Position numbers and translations under genes: made by a program. Below, piece after piece: positions 21,832-43,199 of a stretch of DNA of 64,000 bases. Origin of the DNA: Ectocarpus siliculosus (Eukaryota > Sar > Phaeophyceae > Ectocarpales > Ectocarpaceae); NCBI GenBank assembly GCA_000310025.1, contig FN649728.1:835640-899639 (forward strand). The letters run 5' to 3'. Position 1 is the first letter of the stretch. The number at the start of each line of letters is the position of its first letter. Below the pieces are notes generated by a model. That model had not been told where the DNA came from and did no database searches. It worked only from the letters and a program-made list of their open reading frames with translations.

Positions 21832-21853
21832 CGTGCTCAGCCCACCGCAGATG

Positions 21854-22983
21854 GCCCGCAGCTGGCGTGGTCGGTGCCTCCGAGGCTCGTCGGGCCGCGT
21901 CGCCTTCGCCGGTCAGCGGAAAAACAGTACGTCGGCCGCCGACGATTGAGGGCTTCGCCGCCCAGCAAGCGGTGGAAGCCGCGAAAGCGGCACGGAAGGC
22001 GGCTGCCGCGGATTTAGATATGCGGCGCCGTCTCGAGGAGGCCGCGTCTGCCCGGGCGGCCGAAGCGCAACGGGATGTTGTCGCTGAAAAGCCTAAGACT
22101 CTCGCGGCGCGGCGCGAGAACGCGGAATTGGTGCGCGCACAGAGCGAGGCTTGCGAGCGCAGGGTGGCGGAGCTCCGCCGCGAGCAGCAGGCGCTCGAGA
22201 TCCTAGAGGCCCAAGGACGGCAGCTCGTGATCGATGCCAACGTCGTGCGGGGAGAGCGGGAGAGGATCTTCCGGCGTGCGGACGAGCGGGCTCGCCAGCG
22301 CCGCGCGGAGAGGGAGGCGGCCGAGCGCCGGGTCTGGGAGGTCCGCGGCGAGGGCCACGCGACTGCTGTGCGGGCCGAGTCCGTCCTCCGTGAGGAGGGG
22401 CGTTCTATGCGGCCGGTGTCGCAGCTGAAAGACCCGCAGGAGGCGCGGCGTATTGTAGACAAGCTGGAGGCCCGGAAAGCTAAGGACGTCGCAGTGCTGC
22501 AGCGTGTCTCCGCGGAGGACGTGGCAAAGGTTACCGAGGTCGCTATCTCGGTTCCGACGTGCGGTTCCCGATGCATTCCCCGTCGCTGGTCCTGCTGCTG
22601 CTGGTGCCGCCGACACGGCGGAAGCGTCCGATCCCCTGTCTGCCGAAATGCAGGAGGCCGTGCGCTTGTCCAAGGAGGCCCGGATGCTGGTGGTAGCGGA
22701 CCCGACGCAGTCCTTCGAGCAGGCTATAGCATCGCTCATGGCTGCCCGGACTCTCGTGGGGCAGGGTGGCAAGCGCAAGGCTTGGGACTCCGAGTCCGGG
22801 GACGGTCGTGCTCACGGAGGTGGCGAAAATCGCGGGGGTCCTGGACACCAACGCGGTCAGGGTCGCGGCCGCACCCAAGGACGGGGAGGGCCGTTCCGCG
22901 GAGGTGGTTCCGACTCCAGCGGGAGCCAGTCCGGCCGTGGTTCGGGCCATTCGTGGAAAAAGCGCGGCGGTGGACGTCCTTGA
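21854..22983 (+). pseudogene. Inverted, truncated copy of the GC-rich element's ORF1
   Basis: Begins at the codons for 'PAAGVVGASEARRA' and follows the coiled-coil part of ORF1. The 2-bp deletion near 22543 shifts the frame, and the correct sequence then continues in the other frame ('SRFRRAVPDAFPVAGP') to the RGG-type C-terminus ending 'WKKRGGGRP' at 22983. It lacks the N-terminal ~390 residues. Confidence 0.85.
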
Positions 22984-23308
22984 CAGGTACGGTGCAGAGG
23001 ATGGTTGTGATAGTGAGGATGGCTCCGAGGTGCCGGTCCTGTCGTGTAGACCGGAAGGGGATTCTCCCGCGGTGGTGCCAGAGGCTATCGAAACGTCCTT
23101 TCCGGTTGCTCTTGGAAGTGGGTCAGAGGCTGTCAAACTTCGGTCCAATCCTACCGTAAAACCTGAACCCAAACCCACGCTGGTCAAACGCGAGCCTGTC
23201 ACACCTGTCGTTCCTTCCGCCGAGGGGGCGCGGTCGGCTCCCACTCCTGTCAAAAACGACCCTGTCAACACAGAACACGTTAATGCTATTAGGGAAAGTT
23301 TGCGGTAA
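22766..23308 (+). pseudogene. Inverted copy of ORF2 (intact frame)
   Basis: The translation is identical to the minus-strand ORF2 at 23752-24294. It ends at the same TAATG. The following ORF3 copy is cut after about a dozen codons at the arm end (23347). Confidence 0.75.
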
Positions 23309-23350
23309 TGGCCACCAAGAACCTGATGACTATGCCGTTGACCCCGTACA

Positions 23351-23451
23351 TGATACCGCCTCTTTAGTTCTGCAGTTCTGCAGGTTCTAGCTTGGACGTG
23401 TGTTGCACTTGCGTTCAAGCTTGGCTTTGTGTGTGCTCTGCCGCAGCAGTT
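23351..23451. repeat. 101-bp direct repeat, inner copy (probable truncated LTR)
   Basis: Matches 27033-27133 with two mismatches in the same orientation and starts TGATACC. In the minus direction it would be the last 101 bp of a 3' LTR whose beginning is missing. It also encodes the last ~20 residues of ORF3. Confidence 0.8.
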
Positions 23452-23752
23452 GGAGAGCGTCCGGCCCACTCATGCCGGCGTCCATCGCCCTGACGGACTG
23501 GTTGACCGCCGCCACTAGGACCTGTTTGGTAGCCGCAGATTTTGCATGGTTTTTTCGAACGGAGTTAATGAGGTGACGCTCTAAGACCTTTTCCCATCCC
23601 CGAACCCAGTGGTCCGAGTCGAAGTCTTGCGTACTGGCGCGAATTTGCTCGACTGAGTTGGTGATGGCCGTGGAAAGTTGGACGAGTTCCACTACATCAT
23701 CGCCGTTCTGCAACGGGGTCAACGGCATAGTCATCAGGTTCTTGGTGGCCAT
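23387..23752 (-). CDS. ORF3 of the GC-rich element, unknown function
   Basis: A 121-residue, mostly helical basic protein with no recognised domain; segments such as 'HWVRGWEKVLERHLINSV' and 'MSGPDALQLLRQ' suggest a small helical bundle. Its ATG overlaps the ORF2 stop as TAATG, a classic termination-reinitiation arrangement. The C-terminal ~20 codons lie within the 101-bp repeat, so the native C-terminus may have been replaced when the element was truncated. Confidence 0.5.
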   Translation of the reverse strand: MATKNLMTMPLTPLQNGDDVVELVQLSTAITNSVEQIRASTQDFDSDHWVRGWEKVLERHLINSVRKNHAKSAATKQVLVAAVNQSVRAMDAGMSGPDALQLLRQSTHKAKLERKCNTRPS

Positions 23753-25208
23753 TACCGCAAACTTTCCCTAATAGCATTAACGTGTTCTGTGTTGACAGGG
23801 TCGTTTTTGACAGGAGTGGGAGCCGACCGCGCCCCCTCGGCGGAAGGAACGACAGGTGTGACAGGCTCGCGTTTGACCAGCGTGGGTTTGGGTTCAGGTT
23901 TTACGGTAGGATTGGACCGAAGTTTGACAGCCTCTGACCCACTTCCAAGAGCAACCGGAAAGGACGTTTCGATAGCCTCTGGCACCACCGCGGGAGAATC
24001 CCCTTCCGGTCTACACGACAGGACCGGCACCTCGGAGCCATCCTCACTATCACAACCATCCTCTGCACCGTACCTGTCAAGGACGTCCACCGCCGCGCTT
24101 TTTCCACGAATGGCCCGAACCACGGCCGGACTGGCTCCCGCTGGAGTCGGAACCACCTCCGCGGAACGGCCCTCCCCGTCCTTGGGTGCGGCCGCGACCC
24201 TGACCGCGTTGGTGTCCAGGACCCCCGCGATTTTCGCCACCTCCGTGAGCACGACCGTCCCCGGACTCGGAGTCCCAAGCCTTGCGCTTGCCACCCTGCC
24301 CCACGAGAGTCCGGGCAGCCATGAGCGATGCTATAGCCTGCTCGAAGGACTGCGTCGGGTCCGCTACCACCAGCATCCGGGCCTCCTTGGACAAGCGCAC
24401 GGCCTCCTGCATTTCGGCAGACAGGGGATCGGACGCTTCCGCCGTGTCGGCGGCACAAGCAGCAGCAGGACCAGCGACGGGGAATGCATCGGGAACCGCA
24501 CGTCGGAACCGAGATTTAGCGACCTCGGTAACCTTTGCCACGTCCTCCGCGGAGACACGCTGCAGCACTGCGACGTCCTTAGCTTTCCGGGCCTCCAGCT
24601 TGTCTACAATACGCCGCGCCTCCTGCGGGTCTTTCAGCTGCGACACCGGCCGCATAGAACGCCCCTCCTCACGGAGGACGGACTCGGCCCGCACAGCAGT
24701 CGCGTGGCCCTCGCCGCGGACCTCCCAGACCCGGCGCTCGGCCGCCTCCCTCTCCGCGCGGCGCTGGCGAGCCCGCTCGTCCGCACGCCGGAAGATCCTC
24801 TCCCGCTCTCCCCGCACGACGTTGGCATCGATCACGAGCTGCCGTCCTTGGGCCTCTAGGATCTCGAGCGCCTGCTGCTCGCGGCGGAGCTCCGCCACCC
24901 TGCGCTCGCAAGCCTCGCTCTGTGCGCGCACCAATTCCGCGTTCTCGCGCCGCGCCGCGAGAGTCTTAGGCTTTTCAGCGACAACATCCCGTTGCGCTTC
25001 GGCCGCCCGGGCAGACGCGGCCTCCTCGAGACGGCGCCGCATATCTAAATCCGCGGCAGCCGCCTTCCGTGCCGCTTTCGCGGCTTCCACCGCTTGCTGG
25101 GCGGCGAAGCCCTCAATCGTCGGCGGCCGACGTACTGTTTTTCCGCTGACCGGCGAAGGCGACGCGGCCCGACGAGCCTCGGAGGCACCGACCACGCCAG
25201 CCGCGGGC
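23713..25208 (-). repeat. Right arm of the 1.49-kb inverted repeat
   Basis: This arm holds the undamaged coding copy. It is continuous with the rest of the element to its right, so it is probably the original and the left arm the duplicate. Confidence 0.95.
23752..24294 (-). CDS. ORF2 of the GC-rich element: 180-codon frame without any ATG
   Basis: The frame overlaps the last 218 bp of ORF1 in the +1 frame and contains no methionine codon at all. If expressed, it most likely depends on ribosomal frameshifting from ORF1. The translation is acidic in the middle ('DRYGAEDGCDSEDGSEV') and Pro/Lys-rich near the end ('PTVKPEPKPTLVKREP'). I recognise no domain. The identical frame in the inverted copy shows only that the duplication is recent. 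Confidence 0.5.
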   Translation of the reverse strand: MASARLGTPSPGTVVLTEVAKIAGVLDTNAVRVAAAPKDGEGRSAEVVPTPAGASPAVVRAIRGKSAAVDVLDRYGAEDGCDSEDGSEVPVLSCRPEGDSPAVVPEAIETSFPVALGSGSEAVKLRSNPTVKPEPKPTLVKREPVTPVVPSAEGARSAPTPVKNDPVNTEHVNAIRESLR

Positions 25209-26443
25209 ACGCGGTCAACCGACGACCCAACCGGAGTGGAAGGCTCAGCCTGGCGCTGTGCCTGTCGGAGGCGCTCCTGCGCCGCCCGAAGACCGGCTTG
25301 AGCCGCAGCCACGTCGGAAGCGGGCGAAGCCTCACCGGACTAACCGGCATCAGACCCCTGCGAGGAAGCGTCCGCCGACAACGGGAAATAACGATTGGTG
25401 GTCATAGTCGGCGCGGGAGCACGCGAAGGCTGGCGGCGCGCCACCCTTTGTGCGGAGCTACGGAACACACTATCCGACTTACCCCGACCCGCACGGCGCA
25501 CCACCGCTTGCGAGTGCCCTACGAGCGCATCATCCGCCGCTTGCAGGTCCCGGGCGGGCGCAAGCGAAGCGGCCAGGCGCGGGTCCTCAGCGTCGTCCGA
25601 CTCGCTGAGAGACCGCACCAGACGGAGAGTGGCCGGCAAATCCGGGTCACTCACCACGGGGGACAAGGAGCGGCGGCGGTCACGCAGCAACTCCGCGAGC
25701 AGCCGCTCCCGGTGCTCTTCCGACCAGCTCCCGACTAACCCGGAAACAAGCGATACGGAATCAGAACCGACAGGACGCCGACTCACCGGAGCGTCGAGGT
25801 ACCCAGACCCCTGATGTTCCAACACGGCAGCGCCCTGTGAAGCCCGGGGGCTGGCCGCCTCGGCCACCTGATCGGCCAGCTCTAACCCGCTGGCCGCCGC
25901 CTCCGCAGAGGCCGCGACGATGGCGTTGGCGAGGTCATCGAAATCCGCATCCTCGCAGGAGGCACCGGCAGCCTCCGAGGAGTTGTCCGCAGCCGCCGAC
26001 GGGGCCTCCGAGACTGGCGACGCCGCCGCTGCAGGCGCGCCCACCAGAGCGCCTTCCTCGGAGTCAGAGCCTGACAAGACCGACGCATAAGAGCGCGAAT
26101 CAGCGACACGGGACGAAAGGTGACGCGACGAGCGTGCAGGAGCACGGGTGGGTGGCGAGGACGGCACCACGCGACGCGGCATGTACTCACTCAAAGTCGT
26201 CCGTCGCCCGGACCGATGCGACTGCGACCGCGTGACCGGCCCACTACGCACGCGCGGAGACGTTCGAGACCTACCCGTCGTACCCCGCTGAGGGGTTCGA
26301 CCCGACTGCGACCTAGTTACCGGCCCCTGACGCACACGTTGCGACACACGGTACCCACCTGACGCACCCCGCTGAGGGGAGGACGACCCGGAAGGCGGAG
26401 GCGACGACGCAGCCGATCCCCCGACAGACCCAGCAGCGCTCAT
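24077..26443 (-). CDS. ORF1 of the GC-rich element: Gag-like coiled-coil/RGG protein with in-frame TAG
   Basis: One frame of about 788 codons from the ATG at 26443 to 24077, interrupted by a single TAG at 25340-25342 (after residue 367). The N-terminal part is Ser/Arg-rich with a duplicated 'GPVTRSQS' motif and an acidic helical middle ('DDLANAIVAASAEAAA'). After the TAG comes a long Ala/Glu/Arg coiled coil (about 180 residues, e.g. 'ERVAELRREQQALE' type heptads), 'SQLKDPQEARRIVDKL', a helical region and an Arg/Gly-rich tail suited to nucleic-acid binding. The arrangement suits a retroelement Gag, but no known Gag motif or zinc knuckle is visible. The TAG could be readthrough or a recent mutation. 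Confidence 0.5.
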
Positions 26444-27032
26444 CTCGCCGACCGCTCGCTCTCGAGACGCAAGGCTCACACGCGCCTTCGACGAACGCGG
26501 CCCACAGCGACGGATACGGACACACCCGACACCCGCCCGACGCGACGTCCGTTACGCACGCGACCCCGATGACACGGCCCAGCACGCACCTCCCCGGCGA
26601 ATGCGAACAGGACAGCAGCGAGCAGCTCCGACCGCGGCGATGCTCGCACAGCCCTCACCGACCACCCGTGCGGCGTCGGCGAACCCTGCTGACTGACGAG
26701 GTCCTCGAACGGCCCCTCACTCGTGGGAGACGATGCGGCAACCCCCCCAAGGGTGGCCACACGCGTGCCGCCCGTCGGACGCAGCGGCGACGCTGCGGAC
26801 GAACGCAGACGCGACACGGTGCTCGCGACACGGCGGAGAGCGGCGCGCTCCGGCTACAGCGGCGACGCGACGACGCACGCGGTGCCGACCCGTGGGCCGA
26901 GCGGCTCGCGGCTCCGAGCGCTTCGGCGTCTTCGCGACGCGGAGGACGCTACTCGGAAGACGGCACACAGCCGTCCACGCGGAAGCAAGCTCGTCTCAAG
27001 CTTGATGCCGATGACGCCACTGTGAGGAGAAC
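26444..27032 (-). other. Leader of the GC-rich element
   Basis: Very GC-rich, with many CGCG-type short repeats and no ORF matching the element's direction. Twelve to thirteen bases after the candidate LTR end there is 'TGGCGTCATCGGCATC' (minus strand), which could be a primer-binding site but was not matched to a tRNA. Confidence 0.4.
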
Positions 27033-27538
27033 TGATACCGCCTCTTTAGTTCTGCAGTTCTGCAGGTTCTAGCTTGGACGTGTGTTGCACTTGCGTTCAA
27101 GCGTGGCTTTGTGTGTGCCCTGCCGCAGCAGTTCGTCTCTTGTGGACTCGTTGTTGACTCAAGCTTGTTCAAAGTTCTGTACGGCGAACTGAGGGTACGA
27201 AGCAAGGGTGATCTGGTGTGCGAGGCTTAACGGAGCCAAGCTTCCGGACGGTCGTACCTCAAAGGTCATCCGTTATACAACGACACACGTCACCCATGTA
27301 ATATCTCATCTTCTTGCCTCTCTGATTGGCTCAACTTGGACCTATGGCTGTACACTTGCAACTATTTGCTGTACTTCCTGCTGAGAACTAGCCCTAGGTC
27401 ATCACTGTACGCTACAGCTGCCCCCTTAGTCGTATCTGCTGGTCTAACCGGTCGGTCCTGTCGTATACACAGTCGTCAGTACCCTACACACACCGACGGT
27501 CCAGAACAGAAGATAATCCGACAGTTACTCTGAGTCAA
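27033..27538. repeat. Candidate 506-bp LTR of the GC-rich element
   Basis: Starts TGATACC and ends GAGTCA (TG...CA). Its first 101 bp recur at 23351-23451. The rest is single-copy in the window, so the outer end is inferred only from the CA dinucleotide and the change to gene-like sequence after 27540. Confidence 0.45.
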
Positions 27539-27643
27539 AAATAACGCCTCGAGAACTAGACTGAAACCCATTCTCACCACATCGGGAATCGCGCCGCACC
27601 GAACCACTCGTCAGCTTCCTCCGCGTCGCACAAGAGCACCACG

Positions 27644-29483
27644 ATGTTCAACCAAGCAACACGCGTTGCGCTGGTGCTGGTGCTCGCCGCCTGCCCCGCA
27701 GATTATCATGTGCAGGGGCTACATTTGGCTGAGCATGTTATTGGTTCGATCCGGCAAGGAGCGGTGGGCCGCGGCGACATAGCTGCCTTCAGCGCCATGC
27801 GGCCGTCCGCCAGTACCTGCTTGTCCCGAGATATGGGAGGACAAGCAAGACGCAGAGGGTGTTTAGCTGTTGGGATGAATGCCGGGGGTGAGGTGTCTGC
27901 TGCTGCAGTGCCAGAATTCGATCTGGCAGAGAAAACGGTTGAGGTGGGTCGCACATGACGGCATGGTCGGCGCAACGATGTGTTGTAAAATCTGGGCTCT
28001 GTATGTAGACTACAACCAGTACATGTACTGGAGAACACTGCTGTAGACAGCGTTAGTGATCTCCGTACGAATGTTGTATCAGGAAAATACAACACACAAG
28101 AGGACTACTCTGTAACGGTTCGAGGTATACCCACAGTCGAACGGGGTGTGGTGGAGTCTTTTCAGTGAGTGGAGGAAAACCGGCTGGGTACTGAACTTAA
28201 TTCAATAGTGCGGGAAGGTGGTGGCCGATGGGAAATGACGTGCGAAGTTCCGATAGGTCTACTGCTGTACCGTACAGTAGCATCGCATCCTCTCCCACAC
28301 GTAGTATGCCCAAGACTTCTGCTGTACAGATGTACTCTTCCGTTTTAGATTATATGCCATCATGTTACTTATTTTTCAGACCCACAAATTGGCTTGCGGA
28401 GCAGAACCTTCGGGTACATTTGTTTTAGTATACTTGTAGGCAAGTGTGCCTGTGACCACGTGAGTCGCTCGGTCAAATGTTCGATCAGTACGGACAGATG
28501 AAGGTACTGAGCAGAGAGATCGGAACGGTTCTTTAATGTGAGGGCAACTACAACAACAACCATGCATACCGCTGTGTACATCACGGCACAGCAGTTCATG
28601 CCGCTCGCTATTTCGTACAAGTACGTTCCTGATCATAGGCCCTTCCTCTTTTGCAGAGGAGGTACGATCTGGGATTGTCCAGGATTTCTGCGATGCTTCC
28701 TTGACTTCTCCACACGAGAAGGTTTCAGCCGCCCTTGCCTCAAGCTGTCGTATTGTTGTGTTCACAAGACAATCGCGTTCCGGTCTCTGTTCAGTACCTT
28801 CTGACATCCGTACCGGTCCAACTGACTCGGACGCCTTCCGGTGCCACAGTCCAACCACCAAGAAAATGGTACACACTTGTAGAAATCAAAACGGAAATAA
28901 CTGTGGACTCACATGTTCCTCAAAGGCGATACTTGTAGCAGATGCCGAAAACGAACCTAGACCCGAGCGCAAGTGCACTAACGATGTATTTGCTTCGCAA
29001 TGTGTGTCCGTCGCAGGAGCTATGGATGAGAGTGAAGAAGCAGCTCATCAGCGTGGGGAAAGGCGGGATAAAGCCGAGTCACGTGCGATCGCTCAACTCC
29101 TTGATCGCCGCACACACCTTGGTCAAGGTCAAGGTACGTTACAGGCTTTTGTACCGTTCCGCTCCCCAGAGGAATCAGCCACCTTGGACAATGAACGCGG
29201 AGATGCGAACAGCACTGTAACGTCGGATCACCACATTGACGTGATATCATCCGCTCGGCTTTGGTTCCCCCGTGTTGCTCAGGTGAATATTCCGAATGCC
29301 GATCTGGAGGAGGTGGGACTTGAACTTGCCGGAAAAGGAGGCTTGGCGTTGGGGGGAGGGGACGGAGACGAAGCATCCCCTGCCGTGGGCGTTTCCGTCG
29401 TCACGGTCAACCCGAACCAGAAGGTAATCCTGTTCGCGAACACGGAATTCTTGGCCTCTCAAGCGAGAGGAGAAACCTCGTAG
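27644..29483 (+). CDS. Small CRM-domain (CRS1-YhbY) RNA-binding protein, three exons
   Basis: Model: exons 27644-27943, 29017-29133 and 29283-29483, all phase 0, giving 205 residues; introns are gtgggt...cgcag and gtacgt...ctcag. The N-terminus has a hydrophobic stretch ('RVALVLVLAAC') suggesting a signal or organelle-targeting peptide, without a clear plastid ASAFAP motif. Exons 2-3 form one CRM domain (about 101-170): 'VKKQLISVGKGGIKPSHV' holds the family's GxxG loop (GKGG), then 'SLIAAHTLVKVK' joined across the intron to 'VNIPNADLEEVGLELAG' and a final strand 'NPNQKVILFANTEF'. CRM domains bind rRNA or group II intron RNA in bacteria and organelles, so a role in organelle RNA processing or ribosome assembly is likely. 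A ~20-residue Gly/Asp-rich insert lies before the last strand. Exon 1 is less certain than exons 2-3. Confidence 0.7.
28470..28875. repeat. Facing pair of a dispersed repeat inside the CRM gene's intron
   Basis: A plus copy at about 28470-28560 ('cagtacggac..aaggtactgagc.gag..cggaacgg..cttt') faces a reversed copy at about 28755-28875. Further copies lie at 56120-56240 and 61900-62060. The facing pair could fold back in the pre-mRNA, or mark the ends of a small transposon about 400 bp long. Confidence 0.65.
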
Positions 29484-32070
29484 TACCTGTGCAAGGCTTT
29501 TTGTCTGGCAAGGCGGAGAGGGGAACGTTGGGTTTAGTGAACAAGGAAATCTTGGTCAGCAGGGCGGGACACACACGCTCAACAGTGAGAGCGCCTCGGT
29601 AGGTTTGGTCATTCCAATAACATCAGCAGTAGCGTGGACGTTCGTGCTGGTCGAGTGCTTTGTCGTAGGGGTTCGAAGCGATTGTGAGAGAATGGCAGTA
29701 GTTTGACAATGGCCGCGAAACTGTGTGTCGCAATAGAAAGGCGGTGTTGAACGCGCGAAGAGAGCGGGCATCAGAGCTCCCAGATGGTTGTTATGGATGC
29801 CAGCACGGCGGTTGGTCGTTTCGAGTATCAGGAGTTACGACGTTCGTGATTCTAAATAGAGTACTTCGCCCGTAGAAGCTGGCAGTATTTCGGCGATGCC
29901 CGCTGAGCTTCGTTGCCGAACAGTGTTGAAATCCGAAAAGAGGGGGTGTTGCAGGTATGTTGTTATTGATGCCAACACGGCGATTGCTAGCAATTGAATA
30001 TTAGCCAGTATTCATGTTTTTGGCTTCCCGTCTGGGCAGAGGTTGCATTCGTTTCTGGTGTTCAACATTGCCACCTCACCCGAAAGAGCGGAAAGGAGCC
30101 GGTCTTGGTCTCTGACCGCCCGTTGACGAGAGGGGAGTACAGTAGGCGACGTGGACGAATATCAAGGTGCGGGTACGGTTCCCAGTCTGGTGCTCATCTT
30201 TGCTATGCTTTCGGTGCTTGCGATGGGAAAAATACCAAACTCATTCGGACGGCTGGACTTCTCCGGCGTCCTCTCAGTGCTAGCGTATGGTTTTGCCGCC
30301 AGATGAACTGCGCATTTATTTCCAATCAAGTCGTGCCTCCGAAAACGGTTCAGGGTTGGGAGCGGACGGTTGTCCTTTGCAAAGATGGATTACCTACACT
30401 ACGTGGTTCGTATCAGGCTGGCCGTTCTTTCGTATGCGTCCACCATTCCTGTGGTGTACGTACTTTCTGGCCGACATGTTGACGGCCAACAGCAAATCCA
30501 ACCGCTTCTTCTGGGCAATCGCTCTGTCGCAGCGCCGGGCTCGACAAAATGCGGGCCCGCTGCTAACGGTGCAACAGAAATTTTACGACGATCCCGAAAA
30601 ACCTGGCCCTCACTGCCTCGCTGCTTGACGGAGGCAGGAACTTTGCGGCTCAACCCGAAACGTTAGCCTAAAAATGGGATGTGTGCACACCGTACCTTCC
30701 CCGACGAGCAGAGAAGCTACACGGGTTTGTGAAATGAACTACATCTCACTGTTGTCGACAAGCACGAGACAGCTGGGTCGAGTCTCGGATTGATTCGGCA
30801 TGTTCTCGTTTGGATCCTTAAAGCCTACACTGACCGTCAAACTAAGTAAGGCATATCCCGCTTCTGCGGAACTCAGAGGGGAGTCTCCCGCCTACCCCCC
30901 TCACCCTCTTGCGAAACACTACCCCGTGGCCCGGACTCGGGCCTCGTTCTGATCAGGAATGAGCCCTCTTCATTCCGTCCTCAGCGTGGAGAACTAACTG
31001 CTAAAGCAGATCCAACCGAACTGGTTGAAACACCTGGCGTTTCCTATCCAAACATCCAAGGTTCAGTCGAATCTCTATGAGGCTATGTCTCGATGATGCT
31101 CTTCCGCGTGACTTTGCTGCCTCGTCTACATACATCTCGTACCCGTTGCCGCCCCTCTCGATCAAATCTTCCTTGTCAAACATGGTAGGAATTTCGAACA
31201 CCGAACAATATACAGGGGGAACGACCCCAGCAACTGGCCGCGCTCCATGCAACACCGCGCCAAAACATGCACACCCCAAAACGGATCCCTCCCAAACGCA
31301 AACTAAGAATGGCGCTCAATCAATGTTATGGAGCTCTGCCTTCAAGGGGGGGAGAGGGAGGACAGAACGGCACAAGTGGGATTGCGAAAACACGAAGCGA
31401 TTGCGCTTTCCCGACAAAACTACATGCAACAGGGGCATGAGAGCAAGCACAAGCAGCACGGGCAGCTGTTTGTGATGGTATCCTCGCACCTGGCGGACAA
31501 CACCACCGACAGGGGAGGGACGGGAGGGAGGGGGTACGCATCAGCAAGTCCACTCGCTGGGGCAACACGTAGTCAGAGGTGCTCTTGGGAGTGAGTCGGC
31601 TCGGTGGTGGCTGGCAGCGCCGTGCCAGGCAAGCGGTACGGGAAGCAAAGAGAGACACCCGGCGTTCGGAAGACTGACCAAACCAAGCTACATCCGCAGC
31701 AGACAGTAGCGCAGAACTAAAACACCAAGGGCCTGAAGCACACACAAAGACGACACGGCCCGCAGAACCGCGAAGATGCACGACATTCACACACAAAAAT
31801 ACAGAGAGCGAGACAGAGAGAGATCATGAGCAATGACGTGCGTTTCCGTTTGTAGCGGCACCGAGGCTAGAGCCATTTCATGGGTCAGTCGGCTAGCATG
31901 GTCGGCGATAATAAACAAACATGCAGGTGCACGGGCAAGACAGCGAGCAGACAGGATGAGTCCTGACCCCATGAACGTCGGTATGCAACTCGAATACTTC
32001 CCACAGCAATAAACACAGCCGTCAACAACAACCAAGAGACAAAGGGACACGCGGCGCGAGAAGACTAGAC
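29484..32070. other. Region between the converging CRM and FAAL-ACP genes
   Basis: Overlapping ORFs occur in three frames near 30000-30660 and one on the minus strand near 31001-31279, none with a domain or a clear advantage over the others. About 29775-29995 contains a diverged tandem duplication ('gttgttatggatgccagcacggcggttg' type unit, twice, ~170 bp apart). Both genes' 3' UTRs should lie here. Confidence 0.4.

Positions 32071-43199
<11,129 letters not shown>

Larger units (their letters stand above)
15489..21853 (-). mobile_element. Decayed, 5'-truncated Ty3/gypsy-type LTR retrotransposon
   Basis: On the minus strand the domains run gag zinc knuckle, protease, RT, RNase H, integrase, the Ty3/gypsy order. 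Frames are interrupted at least three times in pol, so it is inactive. The gag N-terminus and 5' LTR are missing: the element ends at about 21853, where the GC-rich inverted-repeat arm begins, and the missing part is not found beyond that insertion. This points to deletion or rearrangement and not a simple nested insertion. Confidence 0.85.
21854..23347 (+). repeat. Left arm of a 1.49-kb near-perfect inverted repeat
   Basis: It is the reverse complement of 23713-25208. I found only a 2-bp deletion in this arm (around 22543: GCTATCTC here against GCTAAATCTC in the other arm), a substitution giving Gly for Cys, and a mismatch at the outer edge. The spacer between the arms is 365 bp (23348-23712). 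The arm carries a frameshifted copy of ORF1 and an intact copy of ORF2. Confidence 0.95.
21854..27538 (-). mobile_element. GC-rich element of unknown class, partly duplicated as an inverted repeat
   Basis: The region is markedly richer in G+C than the gypsy element beside it. Read on the minus strand it has a TG...CA-bounded candidate LTR (27538-27033), a ~590-bp leader, ORF1-ORF2-ORF3 in overlapping frames, then the last 101 bp of the same LTR (23451-23351), then the inverted copy. No reverse transcriptase, integrase, recombinase or transposase is present. The best reading is a non-autonomous LTR element with Gag-like proteins whose 3' end was rearranged. No target duplication was found. Confidence 0.55.

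Noticed and set aside
21605-25301. Long ORFs antisense to both palindrome arms (e.g. 323- and 393-residue frames)
   Set aside because: GC-rich codon bias opens the opposite frames; translations are Arg/Ser/Ala-rich without structure, while the sense frame has clear coiled-coil periodicity.
30000-30666. Three overlapping plus-strand ORFs
   Set aside because: None has a domain or clear coding character, and all three frames are open to similar extents.
31001-31279. Minus ORF as a further exon of the FAAL-ACP gene
   Set aside because: The FAAL-ACP frame ends naturally with TGA at 32071-32073, and the ACP domain is complete before it.
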